A stretch of 64,000 nucleotides of DNA from Deinococcus arcticus (GTDB taxonomy: Bacteria; Deinococcota; Deinococci; Deinococcales; Deinococcaceae), in assembly GCF_003028415.1 (NCBI RefSeq), contig NZ_PYSV01000013.1, forward strand, positions 62,001 through 126,000, given 5' to 3'. A program made the position numbers and the translations under genes. Under the pieces are notes generated by a model. The model was not told where the DNA came from. It searched no databases and saw only the letters and a program-made list of their open reading frames with translations. Below, piece after piece: positions 33,003-42,617 of this stretch; positions within the stretch are counted from its first letter, which is position 1, and every line of letters starts with the position of its first letter.

Positions 33003-33605
33003 ATGTTCAGTTCCGGCCTGATTGAGCGCCCGGTGTCGTGGGTGGCGCTGGCGGGCTTCATGGGCACGGGCAAAAGCCGCATCGGCTGGGAGCTGTCGCG
33101 CGCCCTGGCGCTGCATTTTGTGGACACTGACAAGCTGATCACCCGTGTGGTGGGCAAAAGCATCCCCGAGGTCTTTGCCCAGGAAGGCGAGGGCTACTTC
33201 CGCGCCTGCGAGCACGAGGTGGTGCGGCGCGTGACCCGGCTGGAACACGCGGTGATCAGTCTGGGGGGCGGCACCTTCATCAACGAGGACAACCGCTGCG
33301 AGCTGCTGGAGCGGGGGCCCGTGGTGGTGCTGTGGGCCAGCCCGGAAACGGTTTACCAGCGCACCAAGCACAGCGACCGCCCGCTGCTGCGCGCCGAGGA
33401 CCCCCTGTCCAAGATTCGCACGCTGATGCACGAACGCGAACCTGTGTACCGCCAGGGCACCATTCATGTGCACAGCGACGGCCGCCCCAGCGAGGAAATT
33501 GTCGAGGAGATCATTGAGCGCCTGTGGGCCTGGGCCGATGTGCAGCAGGCGTGGGCCGACGCGGGCCCCGAGCGGCCCGAGCTGGGGGACCGTGCGGCAG
33601 ATTGA
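33003..33605 (+). CDS. aroK: Shikimate kinase
   Basis: Phosphorylates shikimate with ATP. The 200-aa product has the P-loop [11 protein letters not shown], the shikimate-binding Asp in FVDTDKLI, the arginine in [10 protein letters not shown], the GGG motif in VISLGGGTF and the lid RPLL. ATG 33003 is preferred over the long upstream frame because it has TACACT at the leaderless spacing and matches the family length; about 150 nt after aroC then remain untranslated. It overlaps aroB by 14 nt. Confidence 0.93.
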   Translation: MFSSGLIERPVSWVALAGFMGTGKSRIGWELSRALALHFVDTDKLITRVVGKSIPEVFAQEGEGYFRACEHEVVRRVTRLEHAVISLGGGTFINEDNRCELLERGPVVVLWASPETVYQRTKHSDRPLLRAEDPLSKIRTLMHEREPVYRQGTIHVHSDGRPSEEIVEEIIERLWAWADVQQAWADAGPERPELGDRAAD

Positions 33606-34659
33606 GGTGGGCGGCGCCTCGCCCTACGCGGTGCAGGTGGGCCCGGGGCTGCTGGGGCAGTTGCAGCTCCCGCAGCGCCACGTGGCCCTGATTCACCCGG
33701 TGGACCTGCCCTCCACATTCGTGGCGGCGGTGCAGGCAGCCGTGCAGCCGGTGGTCACCATCCCCGTCCCCGCCCGCGACGACTGCAAAACCCTGGCGGT
33801 GCTGGGCGAGGTTCTGTCCCAACTGGCCAGAGCCAACATTCCCCGCGACGGGGCCGTGCTTGGCCTAGGCGGCGGCGCGGCCACCGATCTGGCGGGCTTT
33901 GCGGCGGCCAGCTACCTGCGCGGCGTGGCCTTTTACACCGCCCCCACCACCCTGCTGGGCATGGTGGACGCGGCGGTGGGCGGCAAGACCGGCGTGAACC
34001 TGCCCGAAGGCAAGAATCTGGTGGGCGCCTTCTGGCCCCCCCAGGCCGTGTGGTGCGACACCGAGACGCTGACCACCCTGCCGCCCGCCGTGTTCCGCGA
34101 GGGCGCCGCCGAGGCGTACAAACACGGCCTGATGGCCGACCCCAGCCTGCTGCCGCGCGTTCTGGCCCCAGACTTTCGCCCTGGTGGCCCCGGTCTGGAA
34201 GCCACCCTGGCTGACGCCATTGCCGTGAAGGCGGGCGTGGTCACCCGCGACCTGACCGAGCAGGGCGAGCGGGCTTTTCTGAATTTTGGGCACACGCTGG
34301 CGCACGCGCTGGAAGCCGTGACCCACCACGCCCTGCCCCACGGTCAGGCGGTGGGCTACGGCATGCACTACGCCGCCCGTCTCTCCCGCGCCCTGGGCGG
34401 CGCCGATCTGACGGCGCACACCCTGGCCTTTCTGCACTGGCAGCGGCCTCAGGCCCTGCCGCCCCTGCGCTACGACGAGGTGGCCCCGTTCATGGCGCGG
34501 GACAAGAAGGCCGATGCCGTGGGCGTGCGCTTTGTGCTGCTGCGCGACCTCGCCCAGCCATATCTGGCGCGGGTGCCGGACGCGGTGCTGCGGGCAGAGT
34601 TTGAAGGATGGGCAAAAGAGGTGCGCGGGGTGCGGGAAGCGGAGCGCGGGGAAGGCTGA
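33592..34659 (+). CDS. aroB: 3-dehydroquinate synthase
   Basis: Second step of the shikimate pathway, NAD- and zinc-dependent. The 355-aa product has [22 protein letters not shown] (NAD-binding glycines), [30 protein letters not shown], the zinc ligands Glu in EAYKHGLM and His in [11 protein letters not shown], and the later [15 protein letters not shown] start at 33592 has GGGGGA before it and lies inside the end of aroK, so the pair is translationally coupled. Confidence 0.94.
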   Translation: MRQIEVGGASPYAVQVGPGLLGQLQLPQRHVALIHPVDLPSTFVAAVQAAVQPVVTIPVPARDDCKTLAVLGEVLSQLARANIPRDGAVLGLGGGAATDLAGFAAASYLRGVAFYTAPTTLLGMVDAAVGGKTGVNLPEGKNLVGAFWPPQAVWCDTETLTTLPPAVFREGAAEAYKHGLMADPSLLPRVLAPDFRPGGPGLEATLADAIAVKAGVVTRDLTEQGERAFLNFGHTLAHALEAVTHHALPHGQAVGYGMHYAARLSRALGGADLTAHTLAFLHWQRPQALPPLRYDEVAPFMARDKKADAVGVRFVLLRDLAQPYLARVPDAVLRAEFEGWAKEVRGVREAERGEG

Positions 34660-34663
34660 GTCG

Positions 34664-34727
34664 CGCTCGGTTGATCCCCGGATCAACCGAGCGGGCTGGA
34701 ACAGCGGTGCCGCAGAGCGAGTGGCGA
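34664..34727 (-). repeat. Dispersed repeat, module B only
   Basis: Carries the GTTGATC/GATCAAC hairpin (here with CCCG loop bases instead of TAAA or TCAA) and the GCGGGCTGGAACAGC arm of module B, without the nested hairpin of module A. It lies between aroB and aroQ. Confidence 0.75.
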
Positions 34728-34848
34728 ACACAGGGGCTCGCACCGGAAATGGACACGGTTCTGCCCTGTTCTGAACCGGTGGAGTGGGAGGGGCGAGGGC
34801 CTGAACCCCTCCCTGTTCTTTTCCCGCGCCCCGCCCGCTGCACACTGC

Positions 34849-34854
34849 TACCCT
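34849..34854 (+). promoter_or_regulatory. -10 box of a leaderless promoter (aroQ)
   Basis: TACCCT, 6 nt before ATG 34861. Confidence 0.5.
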
Positions 34855-34860
34855 CCTCTC

Positions 34861-35286
34861 ATGCTGCTCGTGCTGAACGGTCCCAACCTGAACCGCCTTG
34901 GCCTGCGTGAACCGGGGGTGTACGGCTCGCAGACACTCGAAGACCTGGAGCGGCAGTGTGAAACCTGGGGCGCGGAACTGGGCCAATCGGTCACCTGCCG
35001 CCAGAGCAACTATGAAGGGCAACTGGTGGAATGGGTGCAGGACGCCGAGGAGCACGGCTTTACCGGCATCGTGATCAACCCGGGGGCCCTGACGCACTAT
35101 TCCTACGCCCTGCGCGACGCGATTGCCGGGCAGCGCGTGCCGGTGGTGGAAGTGCACATCAGCAACGTGGACGCCCGCGAGGAATTCCGGCACCAGAGCG
35201 TGACGGCCGCCGTGTGCCGGGGCAAGATCAGCGGCCTGGGTTTTTTAGGGTACCGGCTGGGGATGGAGGCACTGGTGGAGGGATGA
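34861..35286 (+). CDS. aroQ: 3-dehydroquinate dehydratase, type II
   Basis: Third step of the shikimate pathway, trans-dehydration in a dodecameric flavodoxin-like enzyme. The 141-aa product begins LLVLNGPNLNRLGLREPGVYG, whose Tyr and Arg are catalytic, then has CRQSNYEGQLVEW, INPGALTHYSYALRDAI and VEVHISN with the catalytic His, and EFRHQSVTA. Length is typical. The stop overlaps the next ATG (ATGA). Confidence 0.95.
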   Translation: MLLVLNGPNLNRLGLREPGVYGSQTLEDLERQCETWGAELGQSVTCRQSNYEGQLVEWVQDAEEHGFTGIVINPGALTHYSYALRDAIAGQRVPVVEVHISNVDAREEFRHQSVTAAVCRGKISGLGFLGYRLGMEALVEG

Positions 35287-35525
35287 GCAAGAGGCTCGCC
35301 TGCTTCTGCTGCGGCTTCCTGACGCTCGCAGCACGAGGGGAATATGAGGTCTGCCCAGTGTGTTTCTGGGAAGACGAAACCGGCTGTGTCCTCAAACCCG
35401 ATGAACTGAGCGAAGCCAACGGTCTTTCGCTGTCACAGGCGCGGCTTTACTTCAGCCGATATGGCGCCTGTGAGCCGGGCCTTGAGGCCCATGTCCGTCC
35501 GCCCCTTCCCCACGAAATCCCGTAA
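35283..35525 (+). CDS. CPCC family cysteine-rich protein
   Basis: An 80-aa product with RLACFCCGFLTL near the start and YEVCPVCFWEDE, the paired CxCC/CPVC arrangement of the CPCC family, most likely a single zinc ribbon. C-terminal SLSQARLYFSRYGACEPG also matches the family pattern. Function unknown. It is coupled to aroQ by a 4-nt overlap. Confidence 0.8.
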   Translation: MSKRLACFCCGFLTLAARGEYEVCPVCFWEDETGCVLKPDELSEANGLSLSQARLYFSRYGACEPGLEAHVRPPLPHEIP

Positions 35526-35687
35526 GCCGCTTGCCCCGCCTCCCTCATTTCTGATACCTTTGCCTTTAGTGTCTTGTGCTTGGTAGGGCGCGGGACGACC
35601 GGGGGGCACCCGGACATGCACGCCACCTTCTCCCCCGATGGGGCGGGGCATGTCGCAGCCAAATCCCATCTTTTATGGAGTTTCACG

Positions 35688-36514
<827 letters not shown>

Positions 36515-36534
36515 TTCGACGTTCCCGCCCCCTG

Positions 36535-36563
36535 CCCCCTTCCCCGTGCGGAAGGGGGTTTTT
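36535..36563 (+). terminator. Rho-independent terminator of rplM-rpsI
   Basis: CCCCCTTCC/GGAAGGGGG stem of 9 bp, loop CCGTGC, then TTTTT. Confidence 0.9.
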
Positions 36564-36610
36564 CCTGTCACGGAAACCGGACGCGGCTGTCCGTATTCAA
36601 GGAGGTGTTC

Positions 36611-37204
36611 GTGACCCCATCCACCCCCCCCATGACCGTGCCGTCCCCCAGTTCCACGGCCCCCGAGGGCGTGACGCTGGTCATTACCGAGCGCGTGCGC
36701 TCCTCGCAGGTAGAGCCCTACGAAGCCTGGGCGCGCGGCGTCCACGCCCTGCTGGGCCAGCAGCCCGGCTTCCTGGGCCTGCATGTGCTGCGGGACCCCT
36801 CCGGCCCGGTGCCCGAGTACATCACCCTGCTGCGCTTCGCCAGCCAGGAGGCGCTGGACGCATGGCGCACGAATCCGGCGTATCAGGCGGCCCTGCGCGA
36901 ATTGCCGGGCTTCACGGCCTCCGATGTGGATTACCGCGAGGCGCGCGGCCTGGAGGCGTGGTTTGACCTGCCGGGCAGCCTGCCCGCCCCGCCGCTGTGG
37001 AAGAACATCGTGGTGGGGTTTGTGGGGGTGTACCCCCTGATTCTGCTGTTCAGCTACCTGTGCGGCTTCTTTACAGAAGGCTGGCCCTGGTGGGCGGCCA
37101 TTATTCCGTCGGCGTTTCTGGCCACCGTGTTCCTGAACTGGCCGGTCTTGCCGCTGCTCTCCCGCCTGTTGCGGCGCTGGCTGTATCCGGCTCAGCGGAG
37201 CTGA
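36611..37204 (+). CDS. Antibiotic biosynthesis monooxygenase (ABM) domain membrane protein
   Basis: The 197-aa product has an N-terminal ABM-type ferredoxin-like domain (VTLVITERVRSSQVEPYEAW, later QQPGFLGLHVLRD and YITLLRFAS), followed by two C-terminal membrane helices (about residues 131-185). This matches small membrane ABM proteins of unknown role. The start is GTG 36611 with AAGGAGG 5 nt upstream; a GTG at 36605 overlaps the ribosome site. Monooxygenase activity is not implied by the fold alone. Confidence 0.75.
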   Translation: MTPSTPPMTVPSPSSTAPEGVTLVITERVRSSQVEPYEAWARGVHALLGQQPGFLGLHVLRDPSGPVPEYITLLRFASQEALDAWRTNPAYQAALRELPGFTASDVDYREARGLEAWFDLPGSLPAPPLWKNIVVGFVGVYPLILLFSYLCGFFTEGWPWWAAIIPSAFLATVFLNWPVLPLLSRLLRRWLYPAQRS

Positions 37205-37214
37205 ACTGTGCCAT

Positions 37215-37269
37215 GGGCTGTGGGCCATGAGCTTTGGGGGTTTGCCCCATGGCTCATGGCCCACAGCCC
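37215..37269. terminator. Bidirectional terminator with perfect 18-bp stem
   Basis: 37215-37232 pairs fully with 37252-37269 between the convergent ABM and NfeD genes; the loop itself holds GGGG and CCCC runs. Confidence 0.75.
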
Positions 37270-37276
37270 TCTCCCT

Positions 37277-37744
37277 TCACGTCCAGGTGCCGCTGACCTC
37301 GCGCACGTGCAGGGTCGCGCCGTCGGCGGCCACGATCAGCACGCGGGCGCCCTGGGGGGTGTCGGGGCCCGTGACACGCCACTCCCCGTCGCCCACGCGC
37401 ACGCGGCCCACGCCATTCTCGATGGCGCGGGTCACCACCACGGTTTGCCCCACCAGGCGGTGAGAGCCCTGATTCAGGCGCTCGGCTTCGGGGGAATCGG
37501 GGAGCAGCCGGGCCAGATAGCGGCGGCCCAGTACCACCGCCGCCACGCTGAACGCGGCAAACAGCAGCAGTTGCACCGCCACCGGCAGCGGCAGCACAAA
37601 CACCAGCAGCCCCAGTGCAAAGGCCGCCAACGCCAGCCACACGAAGAAGATGCCGGGCGCGGCGACTTCCAGAATCAGCAGCAGGGCGCCCAGCACCCAC
37701 CAGTGCCAGGGCTGCACCCGTCCCAGGGTGGGCCACCAGTCCAT
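37277..37744 (-). CDS. NfeD-like protein
   Basis: Partner of SPFH/stomatin proteins. The 155-aa product has N-terminal membrane helices (about residues 15-75) and a C-terminal OB-fold domain (about 90-150) with LVGQTVVVTRAIENGVGRVRVGDGEW, the usual NfeD pattern. It lacks the ClpP-like protease domain of long NfeD forms. It lies 5 nt after the SPFH gene on the same strand, the standard two-gene arrangement. Confidence 0.88.
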   Translation of the reverse strand: MDWWPTLGRVQPWHWWVLGALLLILEVAAPGIFFVWLALAAFALGLLVFVLPLPVAVQLLLFAAFSVAAVVLGRRYLARLLPDSPEAERLNQGSHRLVGQTVVVTRAIENGVGRVRVGDGEWRVTGPDTPQGARVLIVAADGATLHVREVSGTWT

Positions 37745-37749
37745 GGCCG

Positions 37750-38670
37750 CTACCCCTTGCGCCCGCCGAAGGCCTCGCGGGCCACCTCGGCAATGCCCTG
37801 CAGGCTGCCCAGCACGCTGGTGGCCTCGACCGGCAGAATCAGGGTCTTCTGGTTGGGGGCAGTGGCAATGTCGCGCAGGGCCTCCACGTACTTCTGGGCC
37901 ACAAAGTAGTTGATGGCCTGGGCGTTGCCGTTGGCAATCGCCTCGCTGACCATGCGGGTGGCTTCAGCCTCGGCCTGAGCGGCGCGCTCGCGGGCCTCGG
38001 CTTCCAGAAAGGCGGCCTGGCGGCGGCCCTCGGCCGACAGAATCTCGGCCTGCTTCTCGCCTTCGGCCTTCAGAATGGCGGCCTGCCGGAAGCCCTCGGC
38101 GTCCAGAATGTTGGCGCGTTTCTCGCGTTCGGCCTTCATCTGGCGGGCCATGCTGGCGACCAGATCGGCAGGCGGTTTGATGTCCTTGACCTCAATGCGC
38201 GTGGCCTTGACGCCCCACGGCTCGGTGGCCTCGTCCACCACCGTCAGCAGCCGGGCATTGATCTGGTCGCGGTTTGAGAGCAGTTCGTCCAGGTCCATGC
38301 TGCCCATCACGGTGCGGATGTTGGTCATGGTGAGGTTGAGGATGGCCTGCTGCAGGTTGCTGACCTCGTAGCTGGCCTTGGCCGCGTCCAGCACCTGATA
38401 GAACACCACGCCGTCCACCGTGACCAGCGCGTTGTCCTTGGTGATGACTTCCTGACTGGGCACGTCCAGCACCTGCTCCATCATGTTGACCTTGCGGCCC
38501 ACGCGGTCAATGTAGGGCATGATCAGGTTCAGGCCTGGCTTGAGGCTGCGCTGAAACTTGCCGAAACGCTCCAGGGTCCACTGCGAGCCCTGCGGCACAC
38601 TCTTGACCCCGGCAAACAGCGTGACGATCACCAGCAGCACCAGCACCGCCACAAAAATCGTAAATCCCAT
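37750..38670 (-). CDS. SPFH/Band 7 (stomatin-like, QmcA-type) membrane protein
   Basis: A 306-aa membrane scaffold protein: N-terminal helix (residues 3-22), SPFH domain (about 25-190; VPQGSQWTLERFGKFQRSL, LVTVDGVVFYQVLDAAKASYEV), then a long coiled coil (AEREKRANILDAEGFRQAAILKAEGEKQAEIL in repeating form) and a conserved C-terminal helix. These proteins form ring-like membrane microdomains with NfeD, which is the next gene. Confidence 0.92.
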   Translation of the reverse strand: MGFTIFVAVLVLLVIVTLFAGVKSVPQGSQWTLERFGKFQRSLKPGLNLIMPYIDRVGRKVNMMEQVLDVPSQEVITKDNALVTVDGVVFYQVLDAAKASYEVSNLQQAILNLTMTNIRTVMGSMDLDELLSNRDQINARLLTVVDEATEPWGVKATRIEVKDIKPPADLVASMARQMKAEREKRANILDAEGFRQAAILKAEGEKQAEILSAEGRRQAAFLEAEARERAAQAEAEATRMVSEAIANGNAQAINYFVAQKYVEALRDIATAPNQKTLILPVEATSVLGSLQGIAEVAREAFGGRKG

Positions 38671-38770
38671 AGTCCCCCTTAGGTCTCCTGTGTCTGGGGC
38701 TGTGTACGAGGCCGGCCGGCCCTGGGTTCCCGGTTCAGACGGAGTGCCCTGCCCCTGGCGCCCTGACCGC

Positions 38771-38776
38771 TAGACT
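38771..38776 (+). promoter_or_regulatory. -10 box of a leaderless promoter (ABC ATPase gene)
   Basis: TAGACT, 7 nt before ATG 38784. Confidence 0.5.
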
Positions 38777-38783
38777 CGCGCGC

Positions 38784-40253
38784 ATGGACCGGCCACTGGT
38801 GACCCTGCAGGATGTGACGGCGCTTCAGGGCGGCCAGCCGGCGCTGCGCGGCGTGACCCTGCAGGTGGCGCGCGGTGAGGCCCTGCGGCTGTGGGGCCCC
38901 AACGGCGGCGGCAAAACCACGCTGCTGCGCCTGCTGGCCGGGCAGGTGGCGCCCGTTGGCGGCCAGCGGACGTATGCCCTGGGTGGCCAGCCGCAGCGCT
39001 CGGCGGTGTCGGCCCGGCGCACCCTGCGCGTGGTGGGGCCAGACGCCGAAGCCTTCTACCTCACCCGTGAGTGGGTGCAGAGTGTGCAGGACGTGCTGCT
39101 GGCCGCCTTCGAGGGGGAGGCCCTGAACCTGTGGACGCCCACTCCCCCGGCGCGGGCCCGGCTGGCCCAGGTGGCGGCCCTGACCGGCCTGGGACCGCTA
39201 CTGGACCGGGATTTCCGCACCCTCAGCCACGGCCAGCGCCGCCGGGTGCTGCTGGCCGCCGCCCTGATGCCGGGCCCTGAGCTGCTGCTGCTGGACGAAT
39301 TCACTGACGGCCTGAGCGAGGGGGCGCGAAACGAGCTGGGGCAGGTGCTGACCGATCTCTGGCGCTCCGGGGTGGCCGTGGTGCTGGCCACCCACCGCCC
39401 CGAAGAAGCGCCGCCGCTGCCCTGGCGCACTGTGCGGGTGGCCGACGGGCAGGTTACAGAGACTGCCCCCGCAGCGCCCACAGAATCTGCCGCCCCCCTT
39501 CCCCATCTTGGCCCACCCCCTGGGCCCCCCACCCCACACCCCCTGGTGCGCCTGACGAACGCCACCGTGTACCGCAACGGCCACCGCGCCCTGGGCCCCC
39601 TGAGCTGGACCTGGGCGGCCGGGCAACACTGGCTGCTGACCGGTGAGAACGGCAGCGGCAAGAGCACCCTCACGCGCCTGATCGCCGGCGAGCTGCACCC
39701 GGCGCTGGGCGGGCAGATCGAGCGCCCTTTTCTGGCCCGCGACCGCCTGGAAGACCGCCGCGCCGCCACCGGGCTGGTGGGCGCCGAGGTGGGCATTCGC
39801 CAGCGGCAGAGCTGGACCGGGCGCGAGGTACTGGGGAGCGCCTGGAGCGGCACCCAGGGCTTTGCCCCAGATCTGAACGCGGCCCAGCAGGCCGAAGTGG
39901 AGGCGCTGGCCGCCCGGCTGGGGGCTGCCGACCTGCTGGCCCGCCCGGCCGACACCCTCTCACAGGGGCAGCTGCGCCGGCTGCTGCTGGCGCGCGCCGC
40001 GCTGCACCGCCCCCGGCTGCTGCTGCTGGACGAGGGCCTGGATTTTCTGGACGCCGCGGCGCGCGCGGCCTTTCTGGCGCTCCTGCCCGAACTGGCCCGG
40101 GGCGGCACCCACCTGCTGGTGGTGGCGCACCGCGCGGGTGACGCCCTACCCGGGCTGACCCACCACCTGCACCTGCACGCGGGGCAGGTGGCCTTTGCCG
40201 GGCCGCTGGCGTCAGATTGGGCTCACCTTCAGGCTCTACCTTGGGGCCCATGA
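38784..40253 (+). CDS. ABC-type ATPase with two nucleotide-binding domains (ModF-like)
   Basis: The 489-aa product has two ABC domains in tandem and no membrane part. The first (about 1-225) has GPNGGGKTTLL, LSHGQRRRVLLAAAL and LLLLDEFTDG; the second (about 250-480) has GENGSGKSTLT, LSQGQLRRLLLARA and LLLLDEGLDFLD. A Pro-rich linker joins them. The layout matches ModF/YbbA-like proteins rather than an EF3 translation factor. No permease is adjacent, so the partner is unknown. Confidence 0.85.
   Translation: MDRPLVTLQDVTALQGGQPALRGVTLQVARGEALRLWGPNGGGKTTLLRLLAGQVAPVGGQRTYALGGQPQRSAVSARRTLRVVGPDAEAFYLTREWVQSVQDVLLAAFEGEALNLWTPTPPARARLAQVAALTGLGPLLDRDFRTLSHGQRRRVLLAAALMPGPELLLLDEFTDGLSEGARNELGQVLTDLWRSGVAVVLATHRPEEAPPLPWRTVRVADGQVTETAPAAPTESAAPLPHLGPPPGPPTPHPLVRLTNATVYRNGHRALGPLSWTWAAGQHWLLTGENGSGKSTLTRLIAGELHPALGGQIERPFLARDRLEDRRAATGLVGAEVGIRQRQSWTGREVLGSAWSGTQGFAPDLNAAQQAEVEALAARLGAADLLARPADTLSQGQLRRLLLARAALHRPRLLLLDEGLDFLDAAARAAFLALLPELARGGTHLLVVAHRAGDALPGLTHHLHLHAGQVAFAGPLASDWAHLQALPWGP
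40237..40242 (+). promoter_or_regulatory. -10 box of a leaderless promoter inside the ABC gene end
   Basis: TACCTT, 7 nt before ATG 40250, would let the secreted protein gene be expressed independently. Confidence 0.4.
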
Positions 40254-40795
40254 ACCGCGTGCTCCTGAGTCTCGCCCTGCTGGCTGGCCCTTTCGTAACT
40301 GTTCAGGCCCAGACCGCGCCCGCTGCCCCCACCGAACCCCGCACCATTGAGACCATCACCGCCACCAGTTCCAAGGGCTACAGCATTCGCGTGCCAAGCG
40401 GCTGGACCCCTCTGAAGAACGTGCCCGGCGCCGACGTGGCGTTTATCAACAAGACCATCGGCGCCCTGCGGCCCACCGTCACGGTCGTGGTGCAGGACAT
40501 CCCGGCCGAACTGAAAGCCACCCTGGCCGACGTGCGCGACATCAACGAGCGCAGGATGCCTGAGGTGGTCACCAAGCTCAAATTCCTGGGCGAGAAGAAC
40601 GTGAAGGTGAGCGGCCAGCCCGCGATCCTGTGGAGCTACACCGGCGACGGCGAGGGCGGCACCGTGCGCTGGACCCAGATTTTCACCCTGAAGAACAACC
40701 GCCTGTATACCGCCACCCTGATGCTGCCCAGCGGCACCCCCGCCGACCTGGCCGAGCAGGGCCGCGCCATTCTGACCAGCATGACGCTGAAGTAG
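40250..40795 (+). CDS. Secreted PsbP/DcrB-like protein
   Basis: A 181-aa product with a signal peptide (cleavage near VQAQ). The mature part, SKGYSIRVPSGWTPLKNVPGADVAF then TVTVVVQDIPAEL and RWTQIFTLKNNRLYTATLMLP, has the strand pattern of the PsbP/DcrB fold (Mog1p/PsbP superfamily). Role unknown. It overlaps the ABC gene stop (ATGA) but may also have its own leaderless promoter. A strong hairpin follows. Confidence 0.7.
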   Translation: MNRVLLSLALLAGPFVTVQAQTAPAAPTEPRTIETITATSSKGYSIRVPSGWTPLKNVPGADVAFINKTIGALRPTVTVVVQDIPAELKATLADVRDINERRMPEVVTKLKFLGEKNVKVSGQPAILWSYTGDGEGGTVRWTQIFTLKNNRLYTATLMLPSGTPADLAEQGRAILTSMTLK

Positions 40796-40800
40796 GCGTG

Positions 40801-40851
40801 CCAAAGGGGGTGGAGCGTGGGGAAAAGCCCCAGCCGCTCCACCCCCTTTGG
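40801..40851 (+). terminator. Long hairpin terminator
   Basis: CCAAAGGGGGTGGAGCG pairs with CGCTCCACCCCCTTTGG, capped by an inner TGGGG/CCCCA stem. It starts 5 nt after the stop codon. Confidence 0.75.
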
Positions 40852-40902
40852 CATGCCCTGCCAGAACGGCGTTCGAGAGCCCCTCCGGGCCTTCGCCACG
40901 CT

Positions 40903-41733
40903 TTACGTTCGACGCTCCACGCTGGCCCCATCCCTTTCCATCCGGTTCGCCCAGGCCTGCAGAAACGTGCCCAGATCCTCCTGCACCGGCACCTGGGCCC
41001 AGGCGTGGGGGGCCAGCAGGGGCAGGGTGCCCACCTGCACGCCGTAGCCAGCCACTTCCAGCATCGCTTCATCGTTGTCGCTGTCACCAAAAGCCACGGT
41101 GCGGTCGTGGGGCACGCCCAGGGTGTCGGCAATCAGCGTCAGCGCCGCGCCCTTGTGCGCGCCCTCCGGGGTCACCGTCAGAAAGTGCGGATAGGGCGTC
41201 TGCGCCCCGGTCAGCACCAGATGCGGATGAGACTGGCGCAGGCGCGCGGCCAGATCGGCCACGCCGGGGTGGTAGAAGCCCACCTTCAGGATGCCGCTGC
41301 TTGGCGCCTCGGCCAGGGGCCGGAACTGCCGGGCCACCATCCAGGCTTCGGGCTGGGTGCCGGACGGCAGGTCCACATACAGCGCGTCGGCAGTGAACAG
41401 CACCACGCGCGCCCCGTGCAGTTCGTGGGCCAGCACCGCTTCCAGGTCACTGTCCGAGAACTGCGCTTCGAGATGCAGGTCATCGCCCACCAGAATGCGC
41501 CCGCCGTTGTTGGTGGCCACCGCGTCAGGGTGCGCGCTCAGGCGCACCTGCGCGGGCGGCGTGTCGCGCCCGGTGATGATCGCCACCTTCACGCCCAGCG
41601 CCCGCAGCCGGGCCAGGGCCGCTGTGGTGTCCGGTGGCACCTCCCGCCCGGCATCGGGAATCAGGGTGCCGTCCAGATCAAAGGCCATCAGCAGCGGCAG
41701 CGTGGTCGGGGCGTCGGCGGGCAGGTCCCTCAC
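40903..41733 (-). CDS. HAD-superfamily (Cof-type) phosphatase
   Basis: A 276-aa phosphatase, probably of sugar phosphates or similar. HAD motifs: MAFDLDGTLIPD (nucleophile Asp and acid/base Asp), IITGRD (motif II), HKGAAL (motif III Lys) and AFGDSDNDEAML (motif IV); a C2-type cap domain lies between. The start is GTG 41733 with TAGGCT 7 nt upstream. It lies 10 nt after another HAD gene, so the two may be a duplicated pair. Confidence 0.85.
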   Translation of the reverse strand: MRDLPADAPTTLPLLMAFDLDGTLIPDAGREVPPDTTAALARLRALGVKVAIITGRDTPPAQVRLSAHPDAVATNNGGRILVGDDLHLEAQFSDSDLEAVLAHELHGARVVLFTADALYVDLPSGTQPEAWMVARQFRPLAEAPSSGILKVGFYHPGVADLAARLRQSHPHLVLTGAQTPYPHFLTVTPEGAHKGAALTLIADTLGVPHDRTVAFGDSDNDEAMLEVAGYGVQVGTLPLLAPHAWAQVPVQEDLGTFLQAWANRMERDGASVERRT

Positions 41734-41740
41734 GGGCGGC

Positions 41741-41746
41741 AGCCTA
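41741..41746 (-). promoter_or_regulatory. -10 box of a leaderless promoter (first HAD gene)
   Basis: TAGGCT on the minus strand, 7 nt before GTG 41733, overlapping the stop of the upstream HAD gene. Confidence 0.45.
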
Positions 41747-42529
41747 GCGCATCTGGGCCGGGGCGGCCGGGGGACGCGGGCTTCCGGGGTTCAGGCGCCG
41801 CGCTTCCAGCAAGCGGCACAGTTCTGCTGGCCCCGCCACCGTCTGTCCGGCGTGGGCCAGCGCGGCGCACGCGCCCACCCGCACGAACAGCCCCGCGTGG
41901 CCCAGCATCGTGGCGTCGGCGGGGCCATCGCCAGCAGCCAGCACGCGGCGCCGGGGCACCCCCAGGCGGCGGCGCAGCCCAGCCAGGGCCCGGCCCTTGT
42001 CGGCCCCCGGCGCCACCAGCACCACGCGGCCCGGCCGCTCGCGGATCACCGCCGCACCCGGCAGGGCGGCCCACGCCACCTGAAGGTCATCCAGCCGCTT
42101 CGGGTCGCCGCCCTGCACCACCTTCAGCACGCCCGGGGCAGCAGCACCCCGGCGCAGCGCCGCCATGTTTGTGGGCCGAACGGCGTGTGCAGGATCGCGC
42201 GTGACCACAACCGTCTTGCCCCCAGCGGCCAGATCTCGGGCATCCAGCAGGCCCAGCGCCGCCGCCACCGTCTGCGGCGCCAGCGCCCGCTCGCGGATCA
42301 CCTGCCCACCTTGCCGCAGCTGGGCCCCGTAACAGCGCGACACCGTGTTGACCGGCCAGTCACTCAGCAGGGTGGGCACCCAGGCCCGCGCGGTCAGGAT
42401 GGCGAGGTGCGCGCCCGCTGCCTCCCACGCCCGCAGCTCGGCCAGCAGCCCTGGCGGCGCCTCACCGGCCTCGTTCAGCAGCGTGCCGTCCAGATCCAGG
42501 GCCAGCAGGGCAAAGGGCAGGGTGTCCAC
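41744..42529 (-). CDS. HAD-superfamily (Cof-like) hydrolase
   Basis: A 261-aa product with LLALDLDGTLLNEAG (motif I), LAILTAR (motif II), DKGRAL (motif III) and AAGDGPADATML (motif IV), the last with fewer acidic residues than its neighbour's GDSDND. The start is taken as GTG 42529 because TACCGT lies 6 nt upstream; a longer frame to 42571 would add a basic 14-residue extension. Same fold and order of domains as the adjacent HAD protein. Confidence 0.8.
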   Translation of the reverse strand: MDTLPFALLALDLDGTLLNEAGEAPPGLLAELRAWEAAGAHLAILTARAWVPTLLSDWPVNTVSRCYGAQLRQGGQVIRERALAPQTVAAALGLLDARDLAAGGKTVVVTRDPAHAVRPTNMAALRRGAAAPGVLKVVQGGDPKRLDDLQVAWAALPGAAVIRERPGRVVLVAPGADKGRALAGLRRRLGVPRRRVLAAGDGPADATMLGHAGLFVRVGACAALAHAGQTVAGPAELCRLLEARRLNPGSPRPPAAPAQMR

Positions 42530-42535
42530 GCCTTC

Positions 42536-42541
42536 ACGGTA
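42536..42541 (-). promoter_or_regulatory. -10 box of a leaderless promoter (second HAD gene)
   Basis: TACCGT on the minus strand, 6 nt before GTG 42529. Confidence 0.4.
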
Positions 42542-42573
42542 GGCGAGGCGGCGCCGCTTCGCCAGCCACAAGC

Positions 42574-42602
42574 AGCCGCCCCCGCTACGTGCGGGGGCGG
42601 CT
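42574..42602 (-). terminator. GC-rich hairpin after rplS
   Basis: AGCCGCCCCCGC/GCGGGGGCGGCT, 12-bp stem with 5-nt loop, 15 nt after the rplS stop. On the minus strand the T-run precedes the stem rather than follows it, so termination is likely but not classical. Confidence 0.6.
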
Positions 42603-42617
42603 GAAAAAAACCGTTGC